From Burkholderiales bacterium (GTDB taxonomy: Bacteria; Pseudomonadota; Gammaproteobacteria; Burkholderiales; SG8-41): DNA of 39,888 bases. The notes under the pieces were generated by a model that saw nothing but the letters and a program-made list of their open reading frames with translations, did no database searches and had not been told where the DNA came from. The translations under genes were made by a program, and so were the position numbers. Positions 7,013 through 14,997 of this stretch are shown piece by piece. The first letter of the stretch is position 1, and every line of letters starts with the position of its first letter. The stretch spans positions 325,867-365,754 of the forward strand of contig JALHRQ010000002.1 in assembly GCA_022841375.1 (NCBI GenBank). Reading direction: 5' to 3'.

Positions 7013-7090
7013 GTCAGGGTAGATGACGAAGTGCCGGCGACGAAGTTCCTGCCGATGAATTGTAGCTTACATTTAACTCAGAAAACGCTG

Positions 7091-7276
7091 ATGACCACCG
7101 ATACCGGGCAGTACAAGAAATACATGTGCTTGATTTGCGGCTTCATCTACGACGAGGCCGCAGGTGCTCCTGACGAAGGCATCCCGGCGGGCACCAAATG
7201 GGAAGACGTGCCGATGAACTGGACTTGTCCAGAGTGCGGCGCCCGCAAGGAAGACTTTGAGATGGTGCAGATCTGA
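7091..7276 (+). CDS. rubA: Rubredoxin
   Basis: This 61-residue cytoplasmic iron protein carries one Fe held by four cysteines: Cys13 and Cys16 in MCLICGFIYDEAAG, and Cys46 and Cys49 in WTCPECGARKEDF. GIPAGTKWEDVP is the usual connecting segment. Rubredoxins pass single electrons, for example to alkane hydroxylases or to oxygen/peroxide reductases; the partner here is not visible. I chose the ATG at 7091 because it gives the standard length; an ATG at 7031 would add 20 residues unlike the family. No strong ribosome-binding site precedes either. The gloA gene begins 16 bases after the stop, so the pair is probably co-transcribed, consistent with a stress or detoxification theme. Confidence 0.92.
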   Translation: MTTDTGQYKKYMCLICGFIYDEAAGAPDEGIPAGTKWEDVPMNWTCPECGARKEDFEMVQI

Positions 7277-7292
7277 CAGGAGACTTGTGCGC

Positions 7293-7685
7293 ATGAGACT
7301 GCTGCATACCATGATTCGCGTCGGCGACCTGCAACGGTCGATTGATTTCTACACTCAGGTGCTGGGCATGCGCCTGCTGCGCAAAAGCGATTATCCCGGC
7401 GGTCGTTTTACCAATGCCTTTGTCGGTTATGACGACGAGTCGCGCGCAGCAGTGCTTGAGCTGACGCACAACTGGGACACCCAATCGTATGACATGGGCA
7501 GCGGCTTCGGCCATGTTGCCGTCGAAGTAGAGGATGCCTGCAAGGCTTGCGACGAAGTCAAAAAGCGCGGTGGCAAGGTCGTCCGTGAACCGGGGCCGAT
7601 GAAACACGGCAGTACGGTGATCGCTTTCGTTGAAGACCCCGACGGTTACAAGATCGAATTCGTGCAGCGCAAGGCGGCAAGCTAG
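7293..7685 (+). CDS. gloA: Lactoylglutathione lyase (glyoxalase I)
   Basis: GloA isomerises the glutathione hemithioacetal of methylglyoxal to S-lactoylglutathione. The 130-residue length is standard for the Ni-dependent bacterial type. All four metal ligands are at the positions known for E. coli GloA: His5 (LLHTMIRV), Glu56 (VLELTHNW), His74 (GFGHVAVEV) and Glu122 (YKIEFVQ). It is one VOC-fold chain with two beta-alpha-beta3 modules. The ATG at 7293 was chosen with CAGGAG 11-16 bases upstream; upstream in-frame codons overlap rubredoxin. Its stop codon TAG is part of CTAG at 7682-7685, which also provides the stop of rsmA on the other strand. Confidence 0.96.
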   Translation: MRLLHTMIRVGDLQRSIDFYTQVLGMRLLRKSDYPGGRFTNAFVGYDDESRAAVLELTHNWDTQSYDMGSGFGHVAVEVEDACKACDEVKKRGGKVVREPGPMKHGSTVIAFVEDPDGYKIEFVQRKAAS

Positions 7686-8473
7686 GCCGGCGCGGTTACC
7701 GCATCGGCAATCCGCACAAAATCCGCCACCGACAGCTCCTGTGCCCGGGCCCCGCCATTGATGCCGAGCGCGGCCAGCTGTTCTGCCGACACCAGGCCTT
7801 TCAAGGTGTTGCGCAAGGTCTTTCGACGTTGCGAGAACGCACGGCTGACCACCTCGGCAAACTGCGTTTCATTGCGCGCCGGATTCGGCAGCGGAAGCAT
7901 CGGTGTCAGCCGGACCACCGCGGATTCGACCTTGGGCGCGGGATCAAACGAGTCGGCCGGCACGTCGATCAGTTTTTCCATGTCGAACCGGTACTGCAAC
8001 ATCACCGACAGCCGGCTGAACTCCGAATCCCCGGGAGCGGCGACCATGCGTTCGACCACTTCCCGCTGCAGCATCACATGTACGTCGCGGATTTGCGACG
8101 CATACGCGGCAAAACGGAACAGCAGCGGCGTAGAGATGTTGTAGGGCAGATTGCCGACAACACGCAGGTCGGCTCCCAGCGCCGCAAAATCGAATTCGAG
8201 CACATCGCCTTGATGGATGAGCAGGCGTTCCGGTGGATACAACCCGCGCAGCCGGGCAATCAGGTCGCGGTCGATTTCGATTACCTGCAGGCGGTCCAGC
8301 CGGGCGAGCAGCGGATCGGTCAGAGCACCCAGCCCGGGGCCGATTTCAACCAGGTTGTCGTCCCGCCGCGGCATGATCACCGAGAGGATGCCGGCAATGA
8401 TGCCGTCATCGATCAGAAAGTTCTGGCCAAACCGCTTGCGCGGGATGTGTCCGCTCGCGGAACGCATGGTCAC
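7682..8473 (-). CDS. rsmA: 16S rRNA dimethyladenosine transferase
   Basis: RsmA (KsgA) dimethylates two adjacent adenosines near the 3' end of 16S rRNA during late 30S assembly, using S-adenosylmethionine. The 263-residue protein starts with RKRFGQNFLID, has the SAM loop VEIGPGLGALTDPLL, the acidic VIEIDRDL, the catalytic NLPYNISTPLLF (NLPY motif for the target adenine) and the small C-terminal helical domain (AFSQRRKTLRNTLKGLV). Its start overlaps the pdxA stop by 4 bases, so it is the last gene of lptD-surA-pdxA-rsmA. This order is widely conserved in proteobacteria. It converges on gloA with overlapping stop codons. Confidence 0.97.
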   Translation of the reverse strand: MTMRSASGHIPRKRFGQNFLIDDGIIAGILSVIMPRRDDNLVEIGPGLGALTDPLLARLDRLQVIEIDRDLIARLRGLYPPERLLIHQGDVLEFDFAALGADLRVVGNLPYNISTPLLFRFAAYASQIRDVHVMLQREVVERMVAAPGDSEFSRLSVMLQYRFDMEKLIDVPADSFDPAPKVESAVVRLTPMLPLPNPARNETQFAEVVSRAFSQRRKTLRNTLKGLVSAEQLAALGINGGARAQELSVADFVRIADAVTAPA

Positions 8474-9462
8474 GCCGCGCGTTTGCTGCGGACGGCCAGT
8501 TCGGCAGCCAGTTCGATGGCGGCAATCAGGCTTTCAGGTTTTGCTTTGCCGGTGCCGGCGAGTTCAAGCGCCGTGCCGTGATCCACCGAGGTGCGGATGA
8601 CCGGCAGGCCCAGCGTGATGTTGATGCCACTGCCGAAGCTTGCATACTTGAGTACGGGCAGTCCCTGATCGTGGTACATCGCCAGCACGCAGTCGCAGTG
8701 CTTGAGACGTTCGGGCTGGAACAGCGTATCAGCGGGCAGCGGGCCGATCAGGTGGTATCCCTCGCTGCGCAGTTTTTCCAGCACAGGCGTGATGACTTCA
8801 ATCTCCTCGCGGCCGAGATGCCCGGATTCACCGGCATGCGGGTTGAGACCGGCGACAATGATTCTGGGCTGGGGAATCGCGAAGCGCCGCACCAGGTCGC
8901 TGCGCAGTACGCGCAACGTGCGTTCAAGACTCTCCGGGGTGATCGCGGCGGCGACTTCATGCAGCGGCAGGTGGGTTGTGGCCAGCGCGACACGCATGCC
9001 GCCGCCGGCAAGCATCATCACCACCTGCGGCACCTGCAATCGTTCCTGCAGGAATTCGGTGTGCCCGGTGAAGGGGATGCCGGCGTCGTTAATGATTCCC
9101 TTGTGTACCGGTGCCGTTGCCATGGCATCAAACAGACCGTCGCGGCAGCCGTCGGTGGCGATTTCGAGCGTACGCAGCACGTAGTGGCTGTTGGCGGGGT
9201 CGAGGCGTCCGGCGGCAGCCTGTTTGTTGAGGGGCACATGCAGCACCGAGAACGCCTGCGTGGTATCCCGACCGGTAAAACGCGGCGGTGTTCCGGCAGG
9301 TCCCAGTTTGCGTGCCCGGGTAAGCAGCAGTGTTTCATCCGCGATGACCACAATGCGCGCGGCAAACGCGTGGCCACTGATCATCGCGCACAGGTCAGGG
9401 CCGATGCCGGCGGGTTCGCCGCCGGTGACGGCAATGAGCGGGGTGTCGGGTACGACGGTCAT
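8470..9462 (-). CDS. pdxA: 4-hydroxythreonine-4-phosphate dehydrogenase
   Basis: PdxA oxidises 4-phosphohydroxy-L-threonine, which on decarboxylation feeds pyridoxal phosphate synthesis; it uses NAD and a divalent metal. The 330-residue length is standard. Seen motifs are VTGGEPAGIGPDL at the N-terminus, TAPVHKGIINDAGIPFTGHTEF (metal and substrate), LATTHLPLHEV (metal His), GLNPHAGESGHLGREE (metal His and phosphate loop), and LAMYHDQGLPVLKYASFG plus LPVIRTSVDHGTALELAG near the end. The gene lies 32 bases after surA and overlaps rsmA by 4 bases. PLP made here also serves HemL, encoded 4 kb away, but no direct regulatory tie is visible. Confidence 0.96.
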   Translation of the reverse strand: MTVVPDTPLIAVTGGEPAGIGPDLCAMISGHAFAARIVVIADETLLLTRARKLGPAGTPPRFTGRDTTQAFSVLHVPLNKQAAAGRLDPANSHYVLRTLEIATDGCRDGLFDAMATAPVHKGIINDAGIPFTGHTEFLQERLQVPQVVMMLAGGGMRVALATTHLPLHEVAAAITPESLERTLRVLRSDLVRRFAIPQPRIIVAGLNPHAGESGHLGREEIEVITPVLEKLRSEGYHLIGPLPADTLFQPERLKHCDCVLAMYHDQGLPVLKYASFGSGINITLGLPVIRTSVDHGTALELAGTGKAKPESLIAAIELAAELAVRSKRAA

Positions 9463-9494
9463 GATGAGCCGGGATCGAATTCGGCTCTGGCCGG

Positions 9495-10823
9495 TCAGCT
9501 GCGGTTTTCCAGCCGCTGCTCGACGTAAGCACGGTCACGCAACTGACGCACCCATTCCTGGTAAGCCTCGTCAGTTTTGCGCTCACGCAACGTCTGGCGC
9601 GCGTTCATCCGCTGACCTTCCTGGGTCATGTCCTGGTTGCGCCGCTCCATGACCTGGATCAGGTGCCAGCCGAAAGGACTGCGCACCGGTCCGCTGATCT
9701 CGCCTGGTTTCAGTGCGTCCATGGCCTGTTCGAACTCGGGAACGGTGTCGCCCGGTGACAGCCAGTTCAGGTCGCCGCCGCGTGATGCGCTGGTGTCTTC
9801 GGAGCGTGCGCGCGCCAGCTCGGCAAAATCCACCTTGTTGTCGAGGCGATCCTTCAACGCCAGCACGCGATTGCGCGCTTCGGTTTCCGAAACCAGCTCG
9901 TTGGTCTTGACCAGGATGTGCCGTGCGCGGGTCTGCTGCACGACAATCGGTGCAGCACCCCCCCGTCGCTCGTTCAGACGCAGGATGTGAAACCCGTTGG
10001 GGCTGCGCAGCAACTCGCTTAGTTGGCCGGCTTGCAACGGCCGCAACGCGTCCAGAAACAACGACGGTAGCCGGCTGGTTTCACGCCAGCCGATCAGTCC
10101 GCCCTGCAGGGCTTCCGGGCCGTCGGAGAAGGCTGCAGCGACCTGCCGGAAATCGGCGCCCCCTTTAATTTGCGCCAGCGCCTGTTCGGCACGCTCACGA
10201 CGCGCCTGCAACTGCTCCGGCGAGGCTTTTTCAGGAACCGCAACCAGAATATGCGACACGTTGAATTCGTCGCGTGCGGGCTGAGTCAGCTGGCTCTGAA
10301 TGAAATTATCAATTTCGGATTCGGTCACCACGATTTTCTGAGCGACCTCGCGTTCGCGCAGCCGCGACAAGGTGATTTCACTGCGGATGTCTTCACGGAA
10401 TTTGTCGAAAGGAACGTTGTCTTTAACCAGCGTGACCCGCAGCTCCGCTACGGTCATCTTGTTCTGTTCGGCAATACGCACCATGGCCCGGTCGAGCTCC
10501 GCATCATCGACCCGCGTTCCCGTATCCCGCGCATGCTGCATCTGCACGCGGTCATTGATGACCCGCTCCAGCAGCTGCCGCTCAAGTATCTGGCGGGGCG
10601 GCGGCTGCGTACCCTGCTGAGCCAGCTGGCGCAGCGCGAAATCGACCCGCGCCGCCAGTTCGCGCTCGGTAATCACTTCGTCATTGACGACCGCAATGAT
10701 GCGGTCAATGACGACGATTGCGTTTGGTTTGGTCTGCTGGGCTTGCGCGATTGCAGCTACCAGCAGCAGCAAGCCGCCAATGATCAGTCGGGAGGGCAGT
10801 CGTGAAAAAATTTGGAAGCGCAT
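9495..10823 (-). CDS. surA: Periplasmic chaperone and peptidyl-prolyl isomerase SurA
   Basis: SurA carries unfolded outer-membrane proteins across the periplasm to the Bam complex. The 442-residue precursor has a signal peptide (residues 1-28, with IIGGLLLLVAAIAQAQ). A SurA N-terminal chaperone domain follows (DRIIAVVNDEVITERELAARV). Then come two parvulin domains: FNVSHILVAVPEK through GFHILRLNERRG, and RARHILVKTNEL through FGWHLIQVMERR. A C-terminal helix ends the protein and completes the chaperone core. It is encoded between lptD and pdxA, 47 bases after lptD. The neighbour is functionally relevant, because LptD is a known SurA client in E. coli. Confidence 0.96.
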   Translation of the reverse strand: MRFQIFSRLPSRLIIGGLLLLVAAIAQAQQTKPNAIVVIDRIIAVVNDEVITERELAARVDFALRQLAQQGTQPPPRQILERQLLERVINDRVQMQHARDTGTRVDDAELDRAMVRIAEQNKMTVAELRVTLVKDNVPFDKFREDIRSEITLSRLREREVAQKIVVTESEIDNFIQSQLTQPARDEFNVSHILVAVPEKASPEQLQARRERAEQALAQIKGGADFRQVAAAFSDGPEALQGGLIGWRETSRLPSLFLDALRPLQAGQLSELLRSPNGFHILRLNERRGGAAPIVVQQTRARHILVKTNELVSETEARNRVLALKDRLDNKVDFAELARARSEDTSASRGGDLNWLSPGDTVPEFEQAMDALKPGEISGPVRSPFGWHLIQVMERRNQDMTQEGQRMNARQTLRERKTDEAYQEWVRQLRDRAYVEQRLENRS

Positions 10824-10870
10824 GTTATTTCCAGAGTTTCGGGTGCGGCCCGTTCTGTCCGGCGCATCGG

Positions 10871-13165
10871 TCAGAAAAGTCCGGGTACATTGTATTCGAC
10901 GGGCGAGGGTGAGCGTGGATCGAACTGTTTGTAACCGCCAATATTACGCTTAAGCACTTCCAGCGGGTTACTGCCGATGCGGGACACGCCGGTTAATTCC
11001 AGCTGGATGAAAATTGATGTGCTGGCATCGCTGGTGGTCGTGGCGAATCGGTGTGCAGCGATGCGCAGCGACCAGCAGCGGTCGTTGTATTCAATGCCGG
11101 CCAGCGCCTCCAGTACCCGGTTGTCGCGCAGCGAGTAATTCCAACGGCCGACGGCGGTCCACCCGGCCTGGATCGGCCATTGCAAAGAAAGATCGGTCTG
11201 GCGCAACGTATTGGCGGTTTCGCGATAAGCCAGATTCAGCACTTTGCCTTGCTGCGGCTGGTAACGACCCGAAATGTTGAATTTCTGGGTTTGCTTCAGA
11301 TCGGTGTTGTATTGCCATCCGGCATCAGCTGTCCAGTTGGTCGCAAGATTGCCGCTGACTGCAGCGAGCAGGTCCGATGAATTGCTGTCGCTGGCACGAG
11401 GCGCAACACCAGGCAAGGTGACGCGCTGGGACTCGAAATAATAACGTTGTGCGAGCGCGCCGCGAATGCGTTCGATGCCTGAGTCGGCGCTGATGAATCG
11501 CGAGGTGACGCCGAGGGTCAGTTGGTTGGCGTCGTTGATGCGGTCATGGCCGCTGAACTGGTTTTCGGAAAAAATGGTGGCGAAGTTGATGTCCTGCAGG
11601 CCGCTTTCGAAATTCGGCAACGCACTCTGATTCTTGTAGGGAATATAGACATAGTAGGCCTTGGGTTCCAGCGTCTGCAGCACGCGCTGGCCACGGGCAT
11701 TCATCTCGCGTTCGAATACCAAGCCGCTTTCTGCGCTGAACACGGGCAGCGAGCGCGTGGTGTCCTGCAGGGCTGCAGTATTGTTTTTGCCGATGGCGTA
11801 ATGCGTCAGGTGGGCGCCGATCTTGGGCGTGAAGTGGGCGTACGCGTTTTGCATGGGTACAGAGTAACTGGGATAGGCAACCACGCGCTGTCCGTTGACC
11901 AATGACACATGGTCAAAGGCGGTGTAATTGCCCAGAAAATCGATGTCGCCCCGGTTCGCGGTTTGCTGTTGCGCCACCAGTGTGAGCTGGGGTTGCCGGT
12001 TATATGGCGGTGTCAGCGGCGCCAGCGGGTCCGATTGCAGCGTCTGGAAACGCTGGGCATAGGCCGAGACGCCGTAGGTACCGCTGTCGCCCCAGGTTCC
12101 GCCGCGGCTCACCGTGGCGTCGTTGGAAAGATGGACTTGCGAAGTGACCGCGACCTGCGTCGACAGGTCGGTGAAATATTTGCCGTCCGAAACCCGGTTG
12201 ATGTTCAGTGTGCCGTTCGTGTTGTTATTGAATTGCTGCTGGTGTTTGGAGAAGAAGCCCCAGCGGTCGCGGCTGATCTGCTGATCGCCGGAGAGTATTT
12301 CCGCGCGCGCGTCGCCGCGCCACTGGGGGTCGAGGTAGCGGAATTCGCCGCCCAGTTGCAGTCCGCGCTTGGTCATGTAGCGCGGATAAATCGTCGCATC
12401 CATGTCGGGCGCCAGATTCAGGTAGTAAGGGACGGTGAATTCAAGGCCGGTGGTGTTCGAACTGCGATAGCTGGGCGTCAGTACCCCCGACTTGCGTTGT
12501 TCGTGCAGCGAGAACGACAGGTAGGGGGTCCAGAAAATCGTCTGATCGAAAAACACGATACTGGCGTCGCGCGCGACACCGACGTCGCGGCTGCGGTCAA
12601 TATCCAGTTGTTTGGCACGCAGAAACCACGCATCGTTGCCGGGTTCGCAGGTCGTGTAATTCGCCGACTCGATCCGGTACTGGCCCGGCCCCCGGAACAA
12701 CAGGCGCTCCGCGGTGCCGCGGCCGTCGCTTTCCGGCAGCGGTACGCTGCCGGCCGGCCCGGTCGCCGGCAAGGTCATCAGCATGTAACTCGGCGTATCC
12801 ATATGCCCGCGGTCGGTGCCCATTTCGTAGCGCAGCACGCTGCCTTCAATCAGCTCGCGGCCTTGTTCCAGGCGGACGTTGCCTTTGGCATCGAGCACGT
12901 CATTTTGGGTGTCGTGGCGCATCCAGTCGGCGGCAAACGCCTGGCCGCGTTTGCGCATGCGCACATCGCCAAAAGCTTCAAGCTCCTTGTCCTGCGTGCC
13001 CTGGATGCGGTCCGCATCGACGAACAGTGGCACTTCCTCGGGCGTGTCGGGGATCGGCAGTAATCGCGACTGCGGCTTGAGTGTCAGCCCGTCATCGGCG
13101 CCGGCAAGCAGCGGCAACGCGCACAGCACTGCAAGCGCAATTCGGGTTTTTCGGGAAAAGGGCAT
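10871..13165 (-). CDS. lptD: LPS-assembly outer-membrane protein LptD
   Basis: LptD forms the outer-membrane barrel that, with the LptE plug, inserts lipopolysaccharide into the outer leaflet. The 764-residue precursor has a signal peptide (residues 1-23, RIALAVLCALPLLAGA). A periplasmic jelly-roll (OstA-like) domain spans about residues 45-170 (ADRIQGTQDKELEAFGDVRM, LDAKGNVRLEQGRELIEG). A large beta-barrel fills the rest, with alternating aromatic/polar strands to the end. The mature part has only two cysteines, in YTTCEPGND and NDRCWSL. They match one of the long-range disulfide pairs of E. coli LptD, so the second pair is missing here. It is first in the operon with surA, pdxA and rsmA and is transcribed away from amgK. 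Confidence 0.96.
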   Translation of the reverse strand: MPFSRKTRIALAVLCALPLLAGADDGLTLKPQSRLLPIPDTPEEVPLFVDADRIQGTQDKELEAFGDVRMRKRGQAFAADWMRHDTQNDVLDAKGNVRLEQGRELIEGSVLRYEMGTDRGHMDTPSYMLMTLPATGPAGSVPLPESDGRGTAERLLFRGPGQYRIESANYTTCEPGNDAWFLRAKQLDIDRSRDVGVARDASIVFFDQTIFWTPYLSFSLHEQRKSGVLTPSYRSSNTTGLEFTVPYYLNLAPDMDATIYPRYMTKRGLQLGGEFRYLDPQWRGDARAEILSGDQQISRDRWGFFSKHQQQFNNNTNGTLNINRVSDGKYFTDLSTQVAVTSQVHLSNDATVSRGGTWGDSGTYGVSAYAQRFQTLQSDPLAPLTPPYNRQPQLTLVAQQQTANRGDIDFLGNYTAFDHVSLVNGQRVVAYPSYSVPMQNAYAHFTPKIGAHLTHYAIGKNNTAALQDTTRSLPVFSAESGLVFEREMNARGQRVLQTLEPKAYYVYIPYKNQSALPNFESGLQDINFATIFSENQFSGHDRINDANQLTLGVTSRFISADSGIERIRGALAQRYYFESQRVTLPGVAPRASDSNSSDLLAAVSGNLATNWTADAGWQYNTDLKQTQKFNISGRYQPQQGKVLNLAYRETANTLRQTDLSLQWPIQAGWTAVGRWNYSLRDNRVLEALAGIEYNDRCWSLRIAAHRFATTTSDASTSIFIQLELTGVSRIGSNPLEVLKRNIGGYKQFDPRSPSPVEYNVPGLF

Positions 13166-13190
13166 CGGAAAAGGGTGTCGGGCGAGGTGC

Positions 13191-13196
13191 TAAAAT
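13191..13196 (+). promoter_or_regulatory. Candidate -10 element (TAAAAT) for amgK-murU
   Basis: TAAAAT in gaggtgctaaaatctcac lies 28 bases upstream of the amgK start within the 58-base divergent gap to lptD. The -35 region is poor. A transcript starting near 13203 would have a leader of about 20 bases. Confidence 0.45.
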
Positions 13197-13223
13197 CTCA
13201 CAATTCACTCTCTGAAGCAACGA

Positions 13224-14243
13224 TTGAAACCGTCATCTGACTCCGGAATCGATTTGCGGCGCGAAGCGCTGAGTGCGTGGATCGCCGCGCAATCGCCCGG
13301 CGCGGCCTTTAAACTCGCGCCAGCTTCGGCGGATGCCAGTTTCCGGCGGTATTTCCGGGTGACGCTGGATGGGGTGACGCGCATCGCCATGGATGCGCCG
13401 CCCGAGCGCGAAGACAGCCGGCCGTTCATCCATGTCGCGCAGCTGATGCGCGATGCCGGCGTGCATGTGCCCGAAGTGTTGGCTGCCGATACCGCGCAGG
13501 GATTCATGCTGCTGACCGACCTCGGCAACACCACCTATCTGAAAGCGCTCACCGAAGACAACGCGGACGCGCTGTTCCGCGACGCGATTGCCGCGCTGAT
13601 CACCTGGCAACGGGCAAGCCGCCCGAATGTGCTGCCGCCCTATGATCGCGCGCTGCTGCAACGTGAAATGGACCTGTTTCCCGATTGGTACGTCGGTCGT
13701 CATCTCGGTCTCAAGTTGACTGATGCCCAGCGCGATTCCCTGGCCACCATCAACCAGCTCCTCGCGGACAGCGCGCTGGCGCAACCGGCGGTGTATGTAC
13801 ATCGCGATTACATGCCGCGCAATCTGATGCTGTCCGAGCCCAACCCCGGCGTGCTCGATTTCCAGGATGCCGTATGCGGCCCGATCACCTACGACGTGGC
13901 CTCATTGTTTCGCGACGCTTATCTGAGTTGGCCGGAACAACGGGTGATCGACTGGGCAGCGCGCTACTGGGAACAGGCGAAACGCGCGCAGCTACCGGTG
14001 GATCCCGATTTCGGCGAGTTTTACCGGGCCCTCGAGTGGATGGGCTTGCAGCGCCACCTGAAGGTGCTGGGTATATTCGCGCGTATCCATTATCGCGACG
14101 GTAAACCCGGCTATCTTGAAGACACACCGCGCTTTTTGCATTACGCACGCGCAGTCGGCGCGCGATACGCGGCACTAAAACCGTTGCTGCAGTTGCTCGA
14201 TGAACTGGAGCAGCGCAGCCCGCAAGTCGGTTACACCTTCTGA
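13224..14243 (+). CDS. amgK: N-acetylmuramate/N-acetylglucosamine kinase
   Basis: AmgK phosphorylates the anomeric carbon of MurNAc (and GlcNAc) in the recycling bypass that avoids de novo, fosfomycin-sensitive UDP-MurNAc synthesis. The 339-residue protein has an aminoglycoside-phosphotransferase kinase fold: ASADASFRRYFRV at the N-terminus, the lysine-like strand TRIAMDAPP, the catalytic loop VYVHRDYMPRNLML and the metal segment GVLDFQDAVCGPITYDVASLFRDAY. Only a TTG (13224) gives a full N-terminus, as no ATG or GTG precedes the conserved fold. The next gene is murU, which uses its product; only 10 bases separate them. The assignment rests on this pairing as well as on sequence. Confidence 0.9.
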   Translation: MKPSSDSGIDLRREALSAWIAAQSPGAAFKLAPASADASFRRYFRVTLDGVTRIAMDAPPEREDSRPFIHVAQLMRDAGVHVPEVLAADTAQGFMLLTDLGNTTYLKALTEDNADALFRDAIAALITWQRASRPNVLPPYDRALLQREMDLFPDWYVGRHLGLKLTDAQRDSLATINQLLADSALAQPAVYVHRDYMPRNLMLSEPNPGVLDFQDAVCGPITYDVASLFRDAYLSWPEQRVIDWAARYWEQAKRAQLPVDPDFGEFYRALEWMGLQRHLKVLGIFARIHYRDGKPGYLEDTPRFLHYARAVGARYAALKPLLQLLDELEQRSPQVGYTF

Positions 14244-14253
14244 GGCAGGTATC

Positions 14254-14940
14254 TTGAAAGCGATGATTCTGGCGGCAGGACGCGGCGAGCGGATGCGGCC
14301 GTTGACCGACCATACGCCCAAGGCTCTATTGAAGATTAATGATAAATCATTGATTGCAATGATTATTTATTCATTATCCCAAGCCGGAATCAGTGAATTG
14401 GTGATCAATCTGGCGCATCTCGGAGACACCATTGCCACGAACCTGGGTGATGGCAGGGCCCTTGGCGTGCACATTAGGTATTCACCGGAAACCCAGGCAT
14501 TGGAAACGGCGGGTGGCATTGCTTATGCACTGCCGCTGCTGGGCGATTCGCCGTTTATTGCCGTCAATGCTGATGTTTATAGCGACTATGACTTTACCGC
14601 GCTGGTGCGATCGGCACAGCGGCTGCAGGCAGCGGGGCCGCTCGCGCATCTGGTGCTGGTCGACAATCCGCCGCAGCACCCGCGCGGCGATTTCGGGCTA
14701 TCAGGTGACAGGGTGCAGGCAGAGGCCGCGAGCCGATTGACGTTCAGCGGCATCGGTGCTTATCACCCGGCGTTGTTCGCCGGCGTGCGCCGTGGCGCAA
14801 AGGCGCGGCTTGCTGATCTGCTGATTGCCGCGATGCCGGCCGGCCATGTCACCGGTGAACATTATTGCGGGCAGTGGCACGACATCGGCACGCCGGAACG
14901 CCTGGCGGCTGTGGATCGCGCCGCGCGCGGCGGCGGCTGA
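14254..14940 (+). CDS. murU: N-acetylmuramate alpha-1-phosphate uridylyltransferase
   Basis: MurU transfers UMP from UTP to MurNAc-1-phosphate, giving UDP-MurNAc for peptidoglycan synthesis. The 228-residue nucleotidyltransferase starts with MILAAGRGERMRPLTDHTPKA (nucleotide and Mg binding; the Lys of TPKALL contacts phosphate). It continues with AGGIAYALPLLGDSPFIAVNADVYSDYD (metal Asp) and closes with HDIGTPERLAAVD. The start is the TTG at 14254, preceded by GAGGCAGG at a good distance; a longer frame from 14200 would lie inside amgK. The gene ends 57 bases before pepP. With amgK it forms the two-step bypass described in Pseudomonas, where it supports intrinsic fosfomycin resistance; here that is inferred. 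Confidence 0.92.
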   Translation: MKAMILAAGRGERMRPLTDHTPKALLKINDKSLIAMIIYSLSQAGISELVINLAHLGDTIATNLGDGRALGVHIRYSPETQALETAGGIAYALPLLGDSPFIAVNADVYSDYDFTALVRSAQRLQAAGPLAHLVLVDNPPQHPRGDFGLSGDRVQAEAASRLTFSGIGAYHPALFAGVRRGAKARLADLLIAAMPAGHVTGEHYCGQWHDIGTPERLAAVDRAARGGG

Positions 14941-14985
14941 GACTGCGGTCTTAACGCGGCCGCCATCGCCGCGCGATGCGACGGC

Positions 14986-14991
14986 TATAAT
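14986..14991 (+). promoter_or_regulatory. Consensus -10 element (TATAAT) directly before pepP
   Basis: A perfect TATAAT in acggctataatcattgc ends 6 bases before the pepP ATG at 14998. Normal spacing would place the transcription start at or next to the ATG, giving a leaderless message. The -35 region (around 14963) is poor. Confidence 0.5.
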
Positions 14992-14997
14992 CATTGC

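Noticed and set aside
6976-7090. Thiamine (TPP) riboswitch upstream of thiD
   Set aside because: No THI-box CUGAGA segment with partner stems was found on the - strand.
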